DNA from: an uncultured Moraxella sp.
GTDB taxonomy: Bacteria > Pseudomonadota > Gammaproteobacteria > Pseudomonadales > Moraxellaceae
Length of the DNA stretch: 19,512 nucleotides
NCBI GenBank assembly: GCA_937975585.1
Contig: CALJUC010000189.1
Location: forward strand, 1 to 19,512
Direction of reading: 5' to 3'
This document shows positions 1 through 6,906 of this stretch, piece after piece. Each line of letters starts with the position of its first letter. The first letter of the stretch is position 1. The position numbers were made by a program, and so were the translations under genes. The notes beneath the pieces were generated by a model. It did no database searches. It was not told where the DNA came from and was given only the letters and a program-made list of their open reading frames with translations.

Positions 1-32
1 GTATTAAAAACCACTTCTACCTTAATTAAATA

Positions 33-1031
33 TCAGTCAAATTCGGCTGTTTGCAAAAACTTGTCCACCACGGCAAATTGTCCGGCTGTACTATCTTCTT
101 GGTACATGGCTTGACGAAAGGCGTTTGAATTGGCAATGCCTGTGGTATACCAAGCAATATGCTTTCGTGCGATACGACAGCCAGAATATTCGCCATAAAA
201 CGCATATAACTGCTCTAAATGCTGTAGCACAATTTCACGTAGTTCACGAATAGTTGGTCCCGCAAGCAACTCACCTGTCTGTAAATAATGCGCAATATCC
301 CGAAAGATCCACGGCTGCCCTTGTGCCGCACGGCCAATCATAATCGCATCCGCCCCGGTTTGCTCAAGTACAGTCGCCGCTTTTTGAGGGCTGTCGATAT
401 CGCCATTGACAATCACAGGTATGCTTAGGCTATTTTTAACCTCTCGAATCAGCTCATAGCGCGCCTCGCCGCCATATTTATCCTCGCGCGTGCGCCCATG
501 AATCGCAATCGCGGCAATCCCTGCATCCTCGGCCATTTTGGCAACGCGTAAGATATTTTCTTGACCATTGGCATAGCCCAAACGGGTCTTTAATGTCACA
601 GGGACATCAACTGCATTGACTGTGGCATCGAGTAACTGTTTGACCAAATCTTCGTTTTTGAGTAATGCCGATCCCGCCAATTTTTGGCACACCTTTTTGG
701 CAGGACAGCCCATATTAATATCAACAATTTGTGCGCCGTTTTGCACTTGATAGCGCGCTGCCTCAGCGATTTTGTCAGGGTCAGAACCGGCAATTTGTGC
801 CGAAATCGGGGCAATTTCCCCATCAAAGTTGGCACGGTACATGGTTTTGTGATGCGCAAATAACGTCGCATCGGATGTCATCATCTCAGACACCGCATGC
901 CCTGCCCCAAATGACTTGGCAAGTTTGCGAAATGGGTTATCAGTCACGCCTGCCATTGGGGCAACAATCAGACGATTGGCAATGGTTTGATTACCGATTT
1001 TTAGGGGGGTCAATAACGGGTGTTTCTTCAT
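33..1031 (-). CDS. dusB: tRNA-dihydrouridine synthase B
   Basis: FMN-dependent enzyme that reduces specific uridines to dihydrouridine in the tRNA D-loop region, in the cytoplasm. The 332-aa product (E. coli DusB is 321 aa) has the Dus TIM-barrel motifs in order: APMAGVTD at 24-31, DINMGCPAKKV at 104-114 with the catalytic cysteine C109, KTR at 148-150, HGR at 178-180, NGD at 209-211 and GRAAQGQPW at 233-241. NMGCPAKKV followed by KLAGSALL is characteristic of DusB rather than DusA or DusC. The start is an ATG at 1031; I see no strong Shine-Dalgarno before it. In many gammaproteobacteria dusB is followed by fis, but only 32 bases remain to the left edge, so that cannot be tested. The gene is transcribed away from the rest of the cluster. 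Confidence 0.95.
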   Translation of the reverse strand: MKKHPLLTPLKIGNQTIANRLIVAPMAGVTDNPFRKLAKSFGAGHAVSEMMTSDATLFAHHKTMYRANFDGEIAPISAQIAGSDPDKIAEAARYQVQNGAQIVDINMGCPAKKVCQKLAGSALLKNEDLVKQLLDATVNAVDVPVTLKTRLGYANGQENILRVAKMAEDAGIAAIAIHGRTREDKYGGEARYELIREVKNSLSIPVIVNGDIDSPQKAATVLEQTGADAIMIGRAAQGQPWIFRDIAHYLQTGELLAGPTIRELREIVLQHLEQLYAFYGEYSGCRIARKHIAWYTTGIANSNAFRQAMYQEDSTAGQFAVVDKFLQTAEFD

Positions 1032-1111
1032 AAATAACAGATATCACAAAACGTAAGAATAGCGGACCATGCAAGACTAAGCGATAAAATGCTTGGTTAG
1101 GGATGATAGAT

Positions 1112-1117
1112 ATTATA
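1112..1117 (-). promoter_or_regulatory. possible -10 box for dusB
   Basis: Read on the minus strand this is a perfect TATAAT, about 80 bases upstream of the dusB ATG. No good -35 hexamer lies 16-18 bases further upstream (the 17-base position reads AAGCGT), so it is only a candidate. Confidence 0.3.
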
Positions 1118-1242
1118 CCGCGAAATGCTTTACAACGCTTATGAGGATTTGCATACCGATGCATTTAACGTTACTTCTGCTGCATCGTTGCTATTTGAGA
1201 GTAATAAATATTAATCATTAGCGCTAGTTTTCATAAAACTTC

Positions 1243-1417
1243 TAGGGTGTGTCCCTATTTGGATAATGTGGCTAACAATCGACTAAATCGCCCGCAAAAT
1301 AAGGCAAATTGTGCAGGTAATATTGGAATATTAGCAAATAATTTAACGCAGTTTTGCCAGATTTAGGCATTTTTAGACCATTAAAAATAGCTTGTTCCGA
1401 ATTAGGGACACGCCCTA
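1243..1417. mobile_element. MITE-like element, 175 bp, with inverted termini
   Basis: The left end, TAGGGTGTGTCCCTA (1243-1257), and the right end, TAGGGACACGCCCTA (1403-1417), are inverted copies matching at 14 of 15 positions. Looser similarity continues inward (TTTGG on the left, complement of CCGAAT on the right). Both ends carry the dinucleotide TA, which would fit a TA target duplication around GGG...CCC termini as left by IS630/Tc1-mariner-type transposases; other families also use TA-containing targets. Near the centre is a perfect palindrome, TAATATT-GG-AATATTA (1318-1333). There is no coding capacity, so movement would need a transposase supplied in trans. Element status is inferred from structure; the transposase family is unknown. 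Confidence 0.55.
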
Positions 1418-1487
1418 ATACTCATGGCATAAAAAAATCTTACAAGATGTCAGCGATTAAACCATTACAATGATAAGTTTATAGCAT

Positions 1488-1493
1488 AGAGGA
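1488..1493 (+). promoter_or_regulatory. ribosome binding site of the 147-aa gene
   Basis: AGAGGA lies 9 bases before the ATG at 1503. It is one of the better Shine-Dalgarno sequences in the window and supports both the start choice and the reality of the downstream uncharacterised gene. Confidence 0.6.
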
Positions 1494-1502
1494 CGCCTTG
1501 AT

Positions 1503-1946
1503 ATGCCTGAAACACTGAATGATAGTACGATATCCGACACGACTACCAACCCACTTATCACGCGCGCAGAGCTCAATAAAGCCGAGCTCAATAAAGCACT
1601 GATAGACCCAGAAAGACAAGAAGCAGGTAATAAACAACGGCTAGAAAACCCAGTAATCGATATTCAAAAGACCATCGAACTTCAAATTAAGCAGTTCGAA
1701 GCTGAGCTTGATGCTACCCATGAGGTGATGATTAAAGCTGCATCGTTTGGTAGCGCCGTCATTTTCTACGTGGATACCATCGAGTTTAGCAAGCCGAATA
1801 TTATTATTTTTCATGGCAAAACGCCCGAAGGCGAGCGCGTTCGCTTAATCCAACATGTCAACCAATTAAACTTCTTGCTGCAAGCTGATAAACGCGAGGA
1901 AACTGCAAGCCCAAAACGCACGATTGGCTTTATTAATAATAATTAA
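1503..1946 (+). CDS. uncharacterised cytoplasmic protein, 147 aa
   Basis: I do not recognise a function. The ATG at 1503 has a good Shine-Dalgarno and the gene is closed by a hairpin terminator, so it is probably a real single-gene transcript. There is no signal peptide or membrane segment. Residues 1-50 are polar and probably disordered, and include a 5-residue tandem repeat (AELNK twice, 22-31) encoded by a 15-bp DNA duplication. Residues 50-72 are helix-prone; 73-147 look folded, with alternating beta-like hydrophobic stretches (AVIFYVDTIEF, NIIIFHGK) and the segment RVRLIQHVNQLNFLL at 112-126. That segment recalls the DUF6173 group of uncharacterised bacterial proteins, but this is memory rather than a search and should be treated as tentative. 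Confidence 0.75.
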   Translation: MPETLNDSTISDTTTNPLITRAELNKAELNKALIDPERQEAGNKQRLENPVIDIQKTIELQIKQFEAELDATHEVMIKAASFGSAVIFYVDTIEFSKPNIIIFHGKTPEGERVRLIQHVNQLNFLLQADKREETASPKRTIGFINNN

Positions 1947-1964
1947 ATTCGTCAACAAATCCTG

Positions 1965-2001
1965 AGGCCTCACAATTTACTCATGTGATTGTGAGCCTTT
2001 T
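1965..2001 (+). terminator. rho-independent terminator after the 147-aa gene
   Basis: AGGCCTCACAAT (1965-1976) pairs with ATTGTGAGCCT (1988-1998) with a single bulged C, giving an 11-bp stem and an 11-base loop. Four T residues follow (1998-2001). It sits 18 bases after the stop codon. Confidence 0.6.
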
Positions 2002-2133
2002 CCAATCACCACGAGCCGTCTATGCTGACAGACCTCCTCTTTTAATGATTAACTTCCACTCTAAACCCAGAAAAATAAAATTTATCAACGATTTATAAAT
2101 TGCTAGACTATCGCCGAGCAAAACCACAACGCT

Positions 2134-2162
2134 TTGTTATTTTTGAATTAATCTGCAATACT
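2134..2162 (+). promoter_or_regulatory. candidate sigma-70 promoter for the 68-aa gene
   Basis: TTGTTA (2134-2139), a 17-base spacer and AATACT (2157-2162) match the consensus at 4 of 6 positions each, about 20 bases before the ATG at 2182. This is pattern evidence only. Confidence 0.35.
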
Positions 2163-2181
2163 TTATTAAAGACTACAAACT

Positions 2182-2388
2182 ATGAAAACTAAATCATTTA
2201 GACGATTAAAACTTTGGTACTTTGGTGGCGAAGAAAATAAGGGCGGAAATAAAGGTTTGGTCATTTACCATCGCCCGCACTGGTCTGCAAAATACGCCCG
2301 AACGCTCATAAAATTTATCAAACAAGAATGGCTGTGGTTATTAATGTTTGGTATTGCCGTTGTCACCGTTATGCTACTTGGACGATAG
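2182..2388 (+). CDS. small single-pass membrane protein, 68 aa
   Basis: Uncharacterised. The N-terminal 40 residues are basic and aromatic-rich (FRRLKLWYFGG near the start, HRPHW at 30-34). Residues 49-66 form one hydrophobic membrane segment rich in W, L, V and M, followed by a short GR tail. By the positive-inside rule the long basic N-terminus would face the cytoplasm. The gene lies between a terminator and rlmN, on the same strand as rlmN, with a candidate promoter but only a weak ribosome binding site. The coherent amphipathic-plus-membrane layout argues for a real gene rather than chance. I cannot assign a function. Confidence 0.6.
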   Translation: MKTKSFRRLKLWYFGGEENKGGNKGLVIYHRPHWSAKYARTLIKFIKQEWLWLLMFGIAVVTVMLLGR

Positions 2389-2414
2389 CCGGTTGCTTGG
2401 ATAATCTATGCCTA

Positions 2415-2455
2415 GTCACCCTATTTCTTAATCACGCTATTTTTTAACCACGCTA
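2415..2455. repeat. imperfect 16-bp tandem repeat, about 2.5 copies
   Basis: GTCACCCTATTTCTTA (2415-2430) is followed directly by ATCACGCTATTTTTTA (2431-2446) and a partial third copy ACCACGCTA (2447-2455). It lies in the rlmN leader region, just after the small membrane protein gene. Confidence 0.55.
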
Positions 2456-2550
2456 GCAAAGTAGCCTAGCATAACTTTTTGTAGTTTTTTTGGCACAAAT
2501 TTCTTGATACAAACACAGGGTATTATCATGACTTTAGCGTCATAATTAGC

Positions 2551-2556
2551 TATAAT
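2551..2556 (+). promoter_or_regulatory. candidate -10 box upstream of rlmN
   Basis: A perfect TATAAT, 31 bases before the rlmN ATG, inside a short palindrome (GCTATAATAGC). No convincing -35 hexamer is visible at 16-18 bases upstream (ATGACT at 17), so activity would need testing. Confidence 0.4.
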
Positions 2557-2587
2557 AGCCAGTTTTATATATGCCGAACAGCCCAAG

Positions 2588-3820
2588 ATGACCATGAGCA
2601 AAATTCCTGTCGTACAGCAGTTTGATGCTAGCGCTGACCCTACCCCAACTTCCCCAGAAAAAACCAACCTACTTGGTATGTCAAAAACCGAATTGAGCAA
2701 GTTTTTTGCCGAGTTGGGTGAAAAACCCTTTCGCGCCACCCAAGTGATGAAGTGGATTTATCAGTTTGGGGTCACCGATTTTTACCAAATGACCAATCTG
2801 TCAAAAAAACTTCAGGAAAAACTCGATGCTGTCGCTACCGTTACCCCACCCACCGTCAAATTTAAGCAATTTAGCGAAGATGGGACGCGTAAATGGGTGT
2901 TTGAAGTGGCAGGCGGCTCACTGGTCGAAACGGTATTGATTCCGGCGGATGATAACAAACAATTTGGGCGTAAAACCTTATGTATCTCATCGCAAGTCGG
3001 CTGTGCGCTTGATTGCTCGTTTTGTAGTACCGGTAAACAAGGCTTTGAACGCGACTTGTCACCCAGTGAAATCATTGGTCAGCTTTGGGTGGCTAACCAG
3101 TCGTATATGGAAAATGTACCTGTCAGCGAGCGCCAAAATATGGTGACCAATGTGGTCATGATGGGTATGGGCGAACCACTCCTTAACTACGACCCAGTGG
3201 TTGCCAGTATGTCGCTCATGTTGGATGACTTTGGTTTTGGCTTATCAAAACGCCGTGTCACCTTGTCAACCTCGGGCGTGGTACCTAAGATGTATGACTT
3301 GGCCAAAGATATTGACGTCGCCTTGGCCATCAGCTTACACGCGCCGAATGATGAATTACGTGATGAGTTGGTACCGATTAACAAAAAGTACCCACTCAAA
3401 GAGCTTATCGAAGCGGCCAAGTCGTATGTGTATGACGAAAATCCGCGCCATAAAAAACACGTGACCATCGAGTATGTGATGCTTGCGGGTGTCAATGACA
3501 GTGATGAACATGCGCGTCAATTAGTGGCTTTGCTAAAAGACTTACCAAGCAAGATTAACCTGATTCCGTTCAACCCATTCCCACACGCCCCATATGGCCG
3601 CTCAAGCAATAATCGTATTCACGCGTTTAGTAATATTTTGAATAATGCGGGCTTTGTCTGTACGATTCGCCAAACGCGCGGGGATGATATTGATGCCGCT
3701 TGTGGTCAATTGGTGGGTCAAGTGGCGGATAGAACGCGTCGCTCAAAACAATGGCAAGAAAAAGTCGCTAAAAACCAACACAATCAAAAAAACAATGATT
3801 TATCATCATCAACGAAATAA
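2588..3820 (+). CDS. rlmN: dual-specificity RNA methyltransferase RlmN
   Basis: Radical SAM enzyme that makes C2-methyladenosine at position 2503 of 23S rRNA and at A37 of some tRNAs; cytoplasmic. The 410-aa product (E. coli RlmN is 384 aa) has the CxxxCxxC iron-sulfur motif at C139, C143 and C146. C132 corresponds to E. coli C118 and C372 (in DIDAACGQL) to the methyl-carrying C355. GMGEPLLN at 193-200 and the LSTSG and SLHAPND motifs are also family hallmarks. An N-terminal accessory segment covers roughly 30-110. Two possible ATGs lie close together (2588 and 2594); neither has a strong Shine-Dalgarno. It is the first gene of the conserved block. In many relatives ndk precedes it; here two small uncharacterised genes do. 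Confidence 0.97.
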   Translation: MTMSKIPVVQQFDASADPTPTSPEKTNLLGMSKTELSKFFAELGEKPFRATQVMKWIYQFGVTDFYQMTNLSKKLQEKLDAVATVTPPTVKFKQFSEDGTRKWVFEVAGGSLVETVLIPADDNKQFGRKTLCISSQVGCALDCSFCSTGKQGFERDLSPSEIIGQLWVANQSYMENVPVSERQNMVTNVVMMGMGEPLLNYDPVVASMSLMLDDFGFGLSKRRVTLSTSGVVPKMYDLAKDIDVALAISLHAPNDELRDELVPINKKYPLKELIEAAKSYVYDENPRHKKHVTIEYVMLAGVNDSDEHARQLVALLKDLPSKINLIPFNPFPHAPYGRSSNNRIHAFSNILNNAGFVCTIRQTRGDDIDAACGQLVGQVADRTRRSKQWQEKVAKNQHNQKNNDLSSSTK

Positions 3821-3939
3821 CAACTTAAATGAAAAGTCAGTTAAAGCAGGCCTTTAAGCTGGCAAAGTACCATATTTTTTTGTTATAGTAATTGGTTATG
3901 ATACGCAAGTATTGAGCCATTTGTAATAGGGTTTGTCTT

Positions 3940-4854
3940 ATGAAGCCAACGTCTGAACAACCAGTTATTCGACAAGTTTTTCGAATTACGCAACCTATAT
4001 CGGCTGCGCGTTGTCGTCGATTAGTCAAGCCACTGTCAGTGTTGGTTGGCATTACGGCGTTAAGCGTTGGCATTTCTGCTTGCACCCAAACCACACAAGT
4101 CACGAGCCAAACCGTCACAAGTAGCAACCCCAATCGCACCAAACAAGACCCTCAAGAAATTGCCCGTGCTCGTACCGCGATCGCGGCTGAATTTATTCGC
4201 GATCACCGGCTCGATGATGCACAGCGTCAACTAGACCAAGCACTGGCAGCTGACCCAAAATCTGCCGCGGCACACGATATGATGGGCGTACTGCTACAGC
4301 AAGAAGGCAGCCCGATTAATCTCAAAAAAGCTGAAACTTACTTTAAAAAAGCGATTGCCTTAGACCCTGAATTTAGCCGCGCGCATAACAACTACGGGGT
4401 ATACCTTGCCCAAATGCAGCGCCCGAATGAAGCGATTGCCCAATTTCAAATTGCCGGTGCCGCGTTGGGTTATGAAGGACGTGCTGATGCGTTAGAAAAC
4501 TTAGGCCGTACCGCGCTGAAGGTCAATAATCGCCAACTGGCGATTCAGTCTTTTTTAAAGGCGTTGGATGCCAACCGACAAAGTATCATTGCGCGCGCTG
4601 AACTCATTGATATATTACTTGCCGATGGGCGACCGGTAGAGGCGCGACAGTTATACAATGACTTGGTGGTACTCATCGGTGAAGATAACTTAGACCCTCG
4701 AACACTATTACAAGGCATTCGCTTGGCAAGATTGAGTCAAAATGCCACCCAACAACAAACGTTAACCCAACGACTGTTTGATCGATACCCTTTGAGCGAT
4801 GAAGCTCGACAATTGAAAACTTGGCTTTCTAACCCTGCGGCAACATGGAAATAA
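3940..4854 (+). CDS. pilF: type IV pilus biogenesis TPR lipoprotein (PilF/PilW family)
   Basis: Outer-membrane-anchored pilotin-type lipoprotein needed for assembly or stability of the PilQ secretin multimer and thus type IV pili (named PilF in Pseudomonas, PilW in Neisseria). Residues 31-48 form a lipoprotein signal ending in the lipobox ISAC with lipidated C48; the n-region is unusually long (about 30 residues). From 74 to about 290 come TPR-type helical repeats, with clear units near 74-107, 130-143, 144-177 and 181-214 (for example LDPEFSRAHNNYGVYLA). Placement between rlmN and rodZ is the known context for this family. One base separates its stop from the rodZ ATG, implying translational coupling. 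The function is known from homologues, not from this sequence. Confidence 0.9.
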   Translation: MKPTSEQPVIRQVFRITQPISAARCRRLVKPLSVLVGITALSVGISACTQTTQVTSQTVTSSNPNRTKQDPQEIARARTAIAAEFIRDHRLDDAQRQLDQALAADPKSAAAHDMMGVLLQQEGSPINLKKAETYFKKAIALDPEFSRAHNNYGVYLAQMQRPNEAIAQFQIAGAALGYEGRADALENLGRTALKVNNRQLAIQSFLKALDANRQSIIARAELIDILLADGRPVEARQLYNDLVVLIGEDNLDPRTLLQGIRLARLSQNATQQQTLTQRLFDRYPLSDEARQLKTWLSNPAATWK

Positions 4855-4855
4855 G

Positions 4856-5749
4856 ATGGAAAATAGTAGCACCCCTAACCCTCAAGCGAACCCAAATTCG
4901 ACTTACGACCTCAGTAAACCATTGGGACAACGTTTTCGTGAAGCGCGTGAACAGCAAGGTATTAGCTTAGAACAAGCCGCGGCAAAGACCTTTATTCTAA
5001 AGCGTCACTTAGAGGCTTTAGAAAGTAACAACTATGAAATGTTGCCACAGCCTACCTTTGCACGTGGTTTTGCGACCAACTACGGGCGTTACTTGGGTTT
5101 AGATGCTAAATTGGTGGCGCAAAGTTTCGATGCGCAATATCCAACGCAACTAAAGCAACAACACGAAACGGTCATCCGCGCGCCATTACAACCGATGGGC
5201 ACACTGCACCGTGATGTTCGACCTGGGGTCAAGATTAACCCATTTATTGTCTTGGGGATTTTGGTGGCATTGGGCTTGGCATTTTTTATCTTTAACACGG
5301 TAAATAAAGCCCACACTGATAACCAAGAAACCACAACCACGGGTGTTCAAGGGATTACCACCCAAGAACAAGCCACCGGTGCATCACTCAATAACGCAGG
5401 TTCTGCGATTGTTGCCCCTGCCGTGCCAGCTAGTGGCTTACCTGCCAATGGTTCAGCGATTAATGGCGCCCCGCCTGCCAATGGTGTTGCTATCGGTACA
5501 GTGGTTGCGGCGACTAGCACCTTAGACGTCTTGGTACAAAAACCAACCACCGTCAAAATCACGGATGCCGCTGGCCAAATCTTACTGGATGGCGAGCAAG
5601 CTGCAGGAACTAGAAACTTAACCGGTCAGCCACCTTTTACCATTAGTATCGATGACGTCAGTAGCATCAGCATGGATTTAAACAAACAACCGATTAAGCT
5701 AAGCGACTACGCACAAAATAACAAAGCGAATTTTACCCTAAACCCTTAA
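4856..5749 (+). CDS. rodZ: cytoskeleton protein RodZ
   Basis: Bitopic inner-membrane protein that links MreB filaments to the cell-wall elongation machinery. Residues 20-95 form the cytoplasmic helix-turn-helix (Cro/CI-like) domain that binds MreB, beginning LGQRFREAREQQGISLEQAA. One membrane segment spans about 128-148. A low-complexity A/G/N/P-rich periplasmic linker (150-220, with near-repeats of PANG) leads to a C-terminal beta domain (about 222-297) of the DUF4115 type. Length is 297 aa against 337 in E. coli; the difference is mostly in the linker. It begins 1 base after pilF and ends 27 bases before ispG, consistent with co-transcription. Confidence 0.93.
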   Translation: MENSSTPNPQANPNSTYDLSKPLGQRFREAREQQGISLEQAAAKTFILKRHLEALESNNYEMLPQPTFARGFATNYGRYLGLDAKLVAQSFDAQYPTQLKQQHETVIRAPLQPMGTLHRDVRPGVKINPFIVLGILVALGLAFFIFNTVNKAHTDNQETTTTGVQGITTQEQATGASLNNAGSAIVAPAVPASGLPANGSAINGAPPANGVAIGTVVAATSTLDVLVQKPTTVKITDAAGQILLDGEQAAGTRNLTGQPPFTISIDDVSSISMDLNKQPIKLSDYAQNNKANFTLNP

Positions 5750-5765
5750 TTATTAAAAAAATAAC

Positions 5766-5769
5766 AGGA
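5766..5769 (+). promoter_or_regulatory. ribosome binding site of ispG
   Basis: AGGA 7 bases before the ATG at 5777 fixes the ispG start. Confidence 0.5.
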
Positions 5770-5776
5770 AAGCTTA

Positions 5777-6895
5777 ATGTCCGTGCATAACCCAATCAAA
5801 CGTAAACTGACCAAAAAAATCTATGTCGGTAATGTCGCGGTGGGCGGTGATGCGCCTATCAGCATCCAAAGTATGACCAACACGGACACCTGCGATGTGG
5901 CCGCCACCGTGGCGCAGATTAACCGCTGTGTGGACGCGGGCGCAGACTTTATGCGTGTTTCCACACCGACCATGGAATCTGTCGCAGCGTTTGCCGAAAT
6001 CAAACGCCAAGTTAGTGTGCCATTGGTCGCTGATATTCACTTTGACTACAAAATCGCCCTTGCGGTGGCTGATGCCGGTGCGGATTGTTTACGCATCAAC
6101 CCAGGTAATATCGGTAATGAACAAAAAATCCGTGAAGTAATTGCCGCCGCCAAACATCAAGGCATTAGTATGCGTATCGGGGTCAACGCAGGTTCATTAG
6201 AAAAAGACATTCAAAAAAAATACGGTGAACCAACTGGCGCCGCCATGCTTGAATCGGCCATGCGCCATATTGATATCTTAGAGCGTAATAACTTTGACCA
6301 ATATAAAGTGTCGGTGAAAGCCTCAAACGTGTTTTTGACCATGGATGCGTATCGCCTACTCTCACAACAAATTGATAACCCACTACACTTAGGCGTAACA
6401 GAAGCGGGTGTGTATCGTACTGGTACGGTGAAGTCTGCCATTGCACTCGGTGGTTTATTACTCGAAGGCATTGGCGATACCATGCGTATTTCACTCGCTG
6501 CTGAGCCAGAAGAAGAAATTAAAATTGGTTTTGACATCTTAAAATCATTGCAACTTCGCTCAAATGGGGTAAACTTTATCGCCTGTCCAAGTTGCTCACG
6601 CCAAGAATTTGACGTGATTCGGGTGATGATGGACTTAGAAAAACGCCTAGAAGATATTCGCGAACCAATGGACGTGTCGGTGATTGGCTGTAAAGTCAAT
6701 GGACCAGGCGAGGCCAAAGAAGCCGATATCGGTGTGGTTGGCGCAAGTCCTAATTCATTGGTGTATCGCAATGGTGAAAAGAGTCACCTCATTGACACCA
6801 AGCAACTGGCAGATGAAATCGAAAAAATGGTGCGTGAAAAAGCCGAAGTGCTGCGCCAACAACGAGAGAATGAAATTTTACGGGTACAAGGGTAA
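5777..6895 (+). CDS. ispG: 4-hydroxy-3-methylbut-2-enyl-diphosphate synthase (flavodoxin)
   Basis: Iron-sulfur enzyme of the MEP isoprenoid pathway; it reduces 2-C-methyl-D-erythritol 2,4-cyclodiphosphate to HMBPP in the cytoplasm. The 372-aa length equals the E. coli enzyme. The [4Fe-4S] ligands are all present at C270, C273 (ACPSCSRQEFD), C305 (GCKVNGPGEA) and E312, at the same numbers as in E. coli. The TIM-barrel half (about 10-250) includes LVADIHFD at 83-90 and LRINPGN at 105-111. It lies between rodZ and hisS with an 11-base gap to hisS, the normal order in the gammaproteobacterial cluster. Electrons would come from flavodoxin or ferredoxin; any link with the fpr gene at 17423 is only inference. 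Confidence 0.98.
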   Translation: MSVHNPIKRKLTKKIYVGNVAVGGDAPISIQSMTNTDTCDVAATVAQINRCVDAGADFMRVSTPTMESVAAFAEIKRQVSVPLVADIHFDYKIALAVADAGADCLRINPGNIGNEQKIREVIAAAKHQGISMRIGVNAGSLEKDIQKKYGEPTGAAMLESAMRHIDILERNNFDQYKVSVKASNVFLTMDAYRLLSQQIDNPLHLGVTEAGVYRTGTVKSAIALGGLLLEGIGDTMRISLAAEPEEEIKIGFDILKSLQLRSNGVNFIACPSCSRQEFDVIRVMMDLEKRLEDIREPMDVSVIGCKVNGPGEAKEADIGVVGASPNSLVYRNGEKSHLIDTKQLADEIEKMVREKAEVLRQQRENEILRVQG

Positions 6896-6906
6896 ACAGT
6901 CGTATT

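Larger units (their letters stand above)
1032..1502. other. 471-base intergenic region between divergent genes
   Basis: Separates dusB (minus) from the 147-aa gene (plus). It contains a candidate dusB -10 box on the left, a MITE-like inverted-repeat element at 1243-1417, and the ribosome binding site of the next gene on the right. The 1118-1242 part holds only a 29-codon open frame (1125-1214) without a ribosome binding site, which I do not call a gene. No tRNA or other RNA gene was recognised. Confidence 0.7.

Noticed and set aside
12..14. Possible GTG start of a gene after dusB on the minus strand, with AAGG 5 bases upstream (a fis-like position)
   Set aside because: Only 14 bases of the frame are in the window, so neither the gene nor its identity can be supported.
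1125..1214. 29-codon plus-strand open frame beginning MLYNAYEDLH
   Set aside because: No ribosome binding site, very short, overlaps the dusB promoter area; could be chance or a gene remnant, but nothing supports translation.
2437..2739. 100-codon minus-strand frame across the rlmN start
   Set aside because: Overlaps the rlmN promoter and N-terminus, has no ribosome binding site or recognisable domain.
6211..6771. 186-codon minus-strand frame inside ispG
   Set aside because: It lies entirely within a full-length, motif-complete ispG and resembles no protein; a shadow of codon bias.
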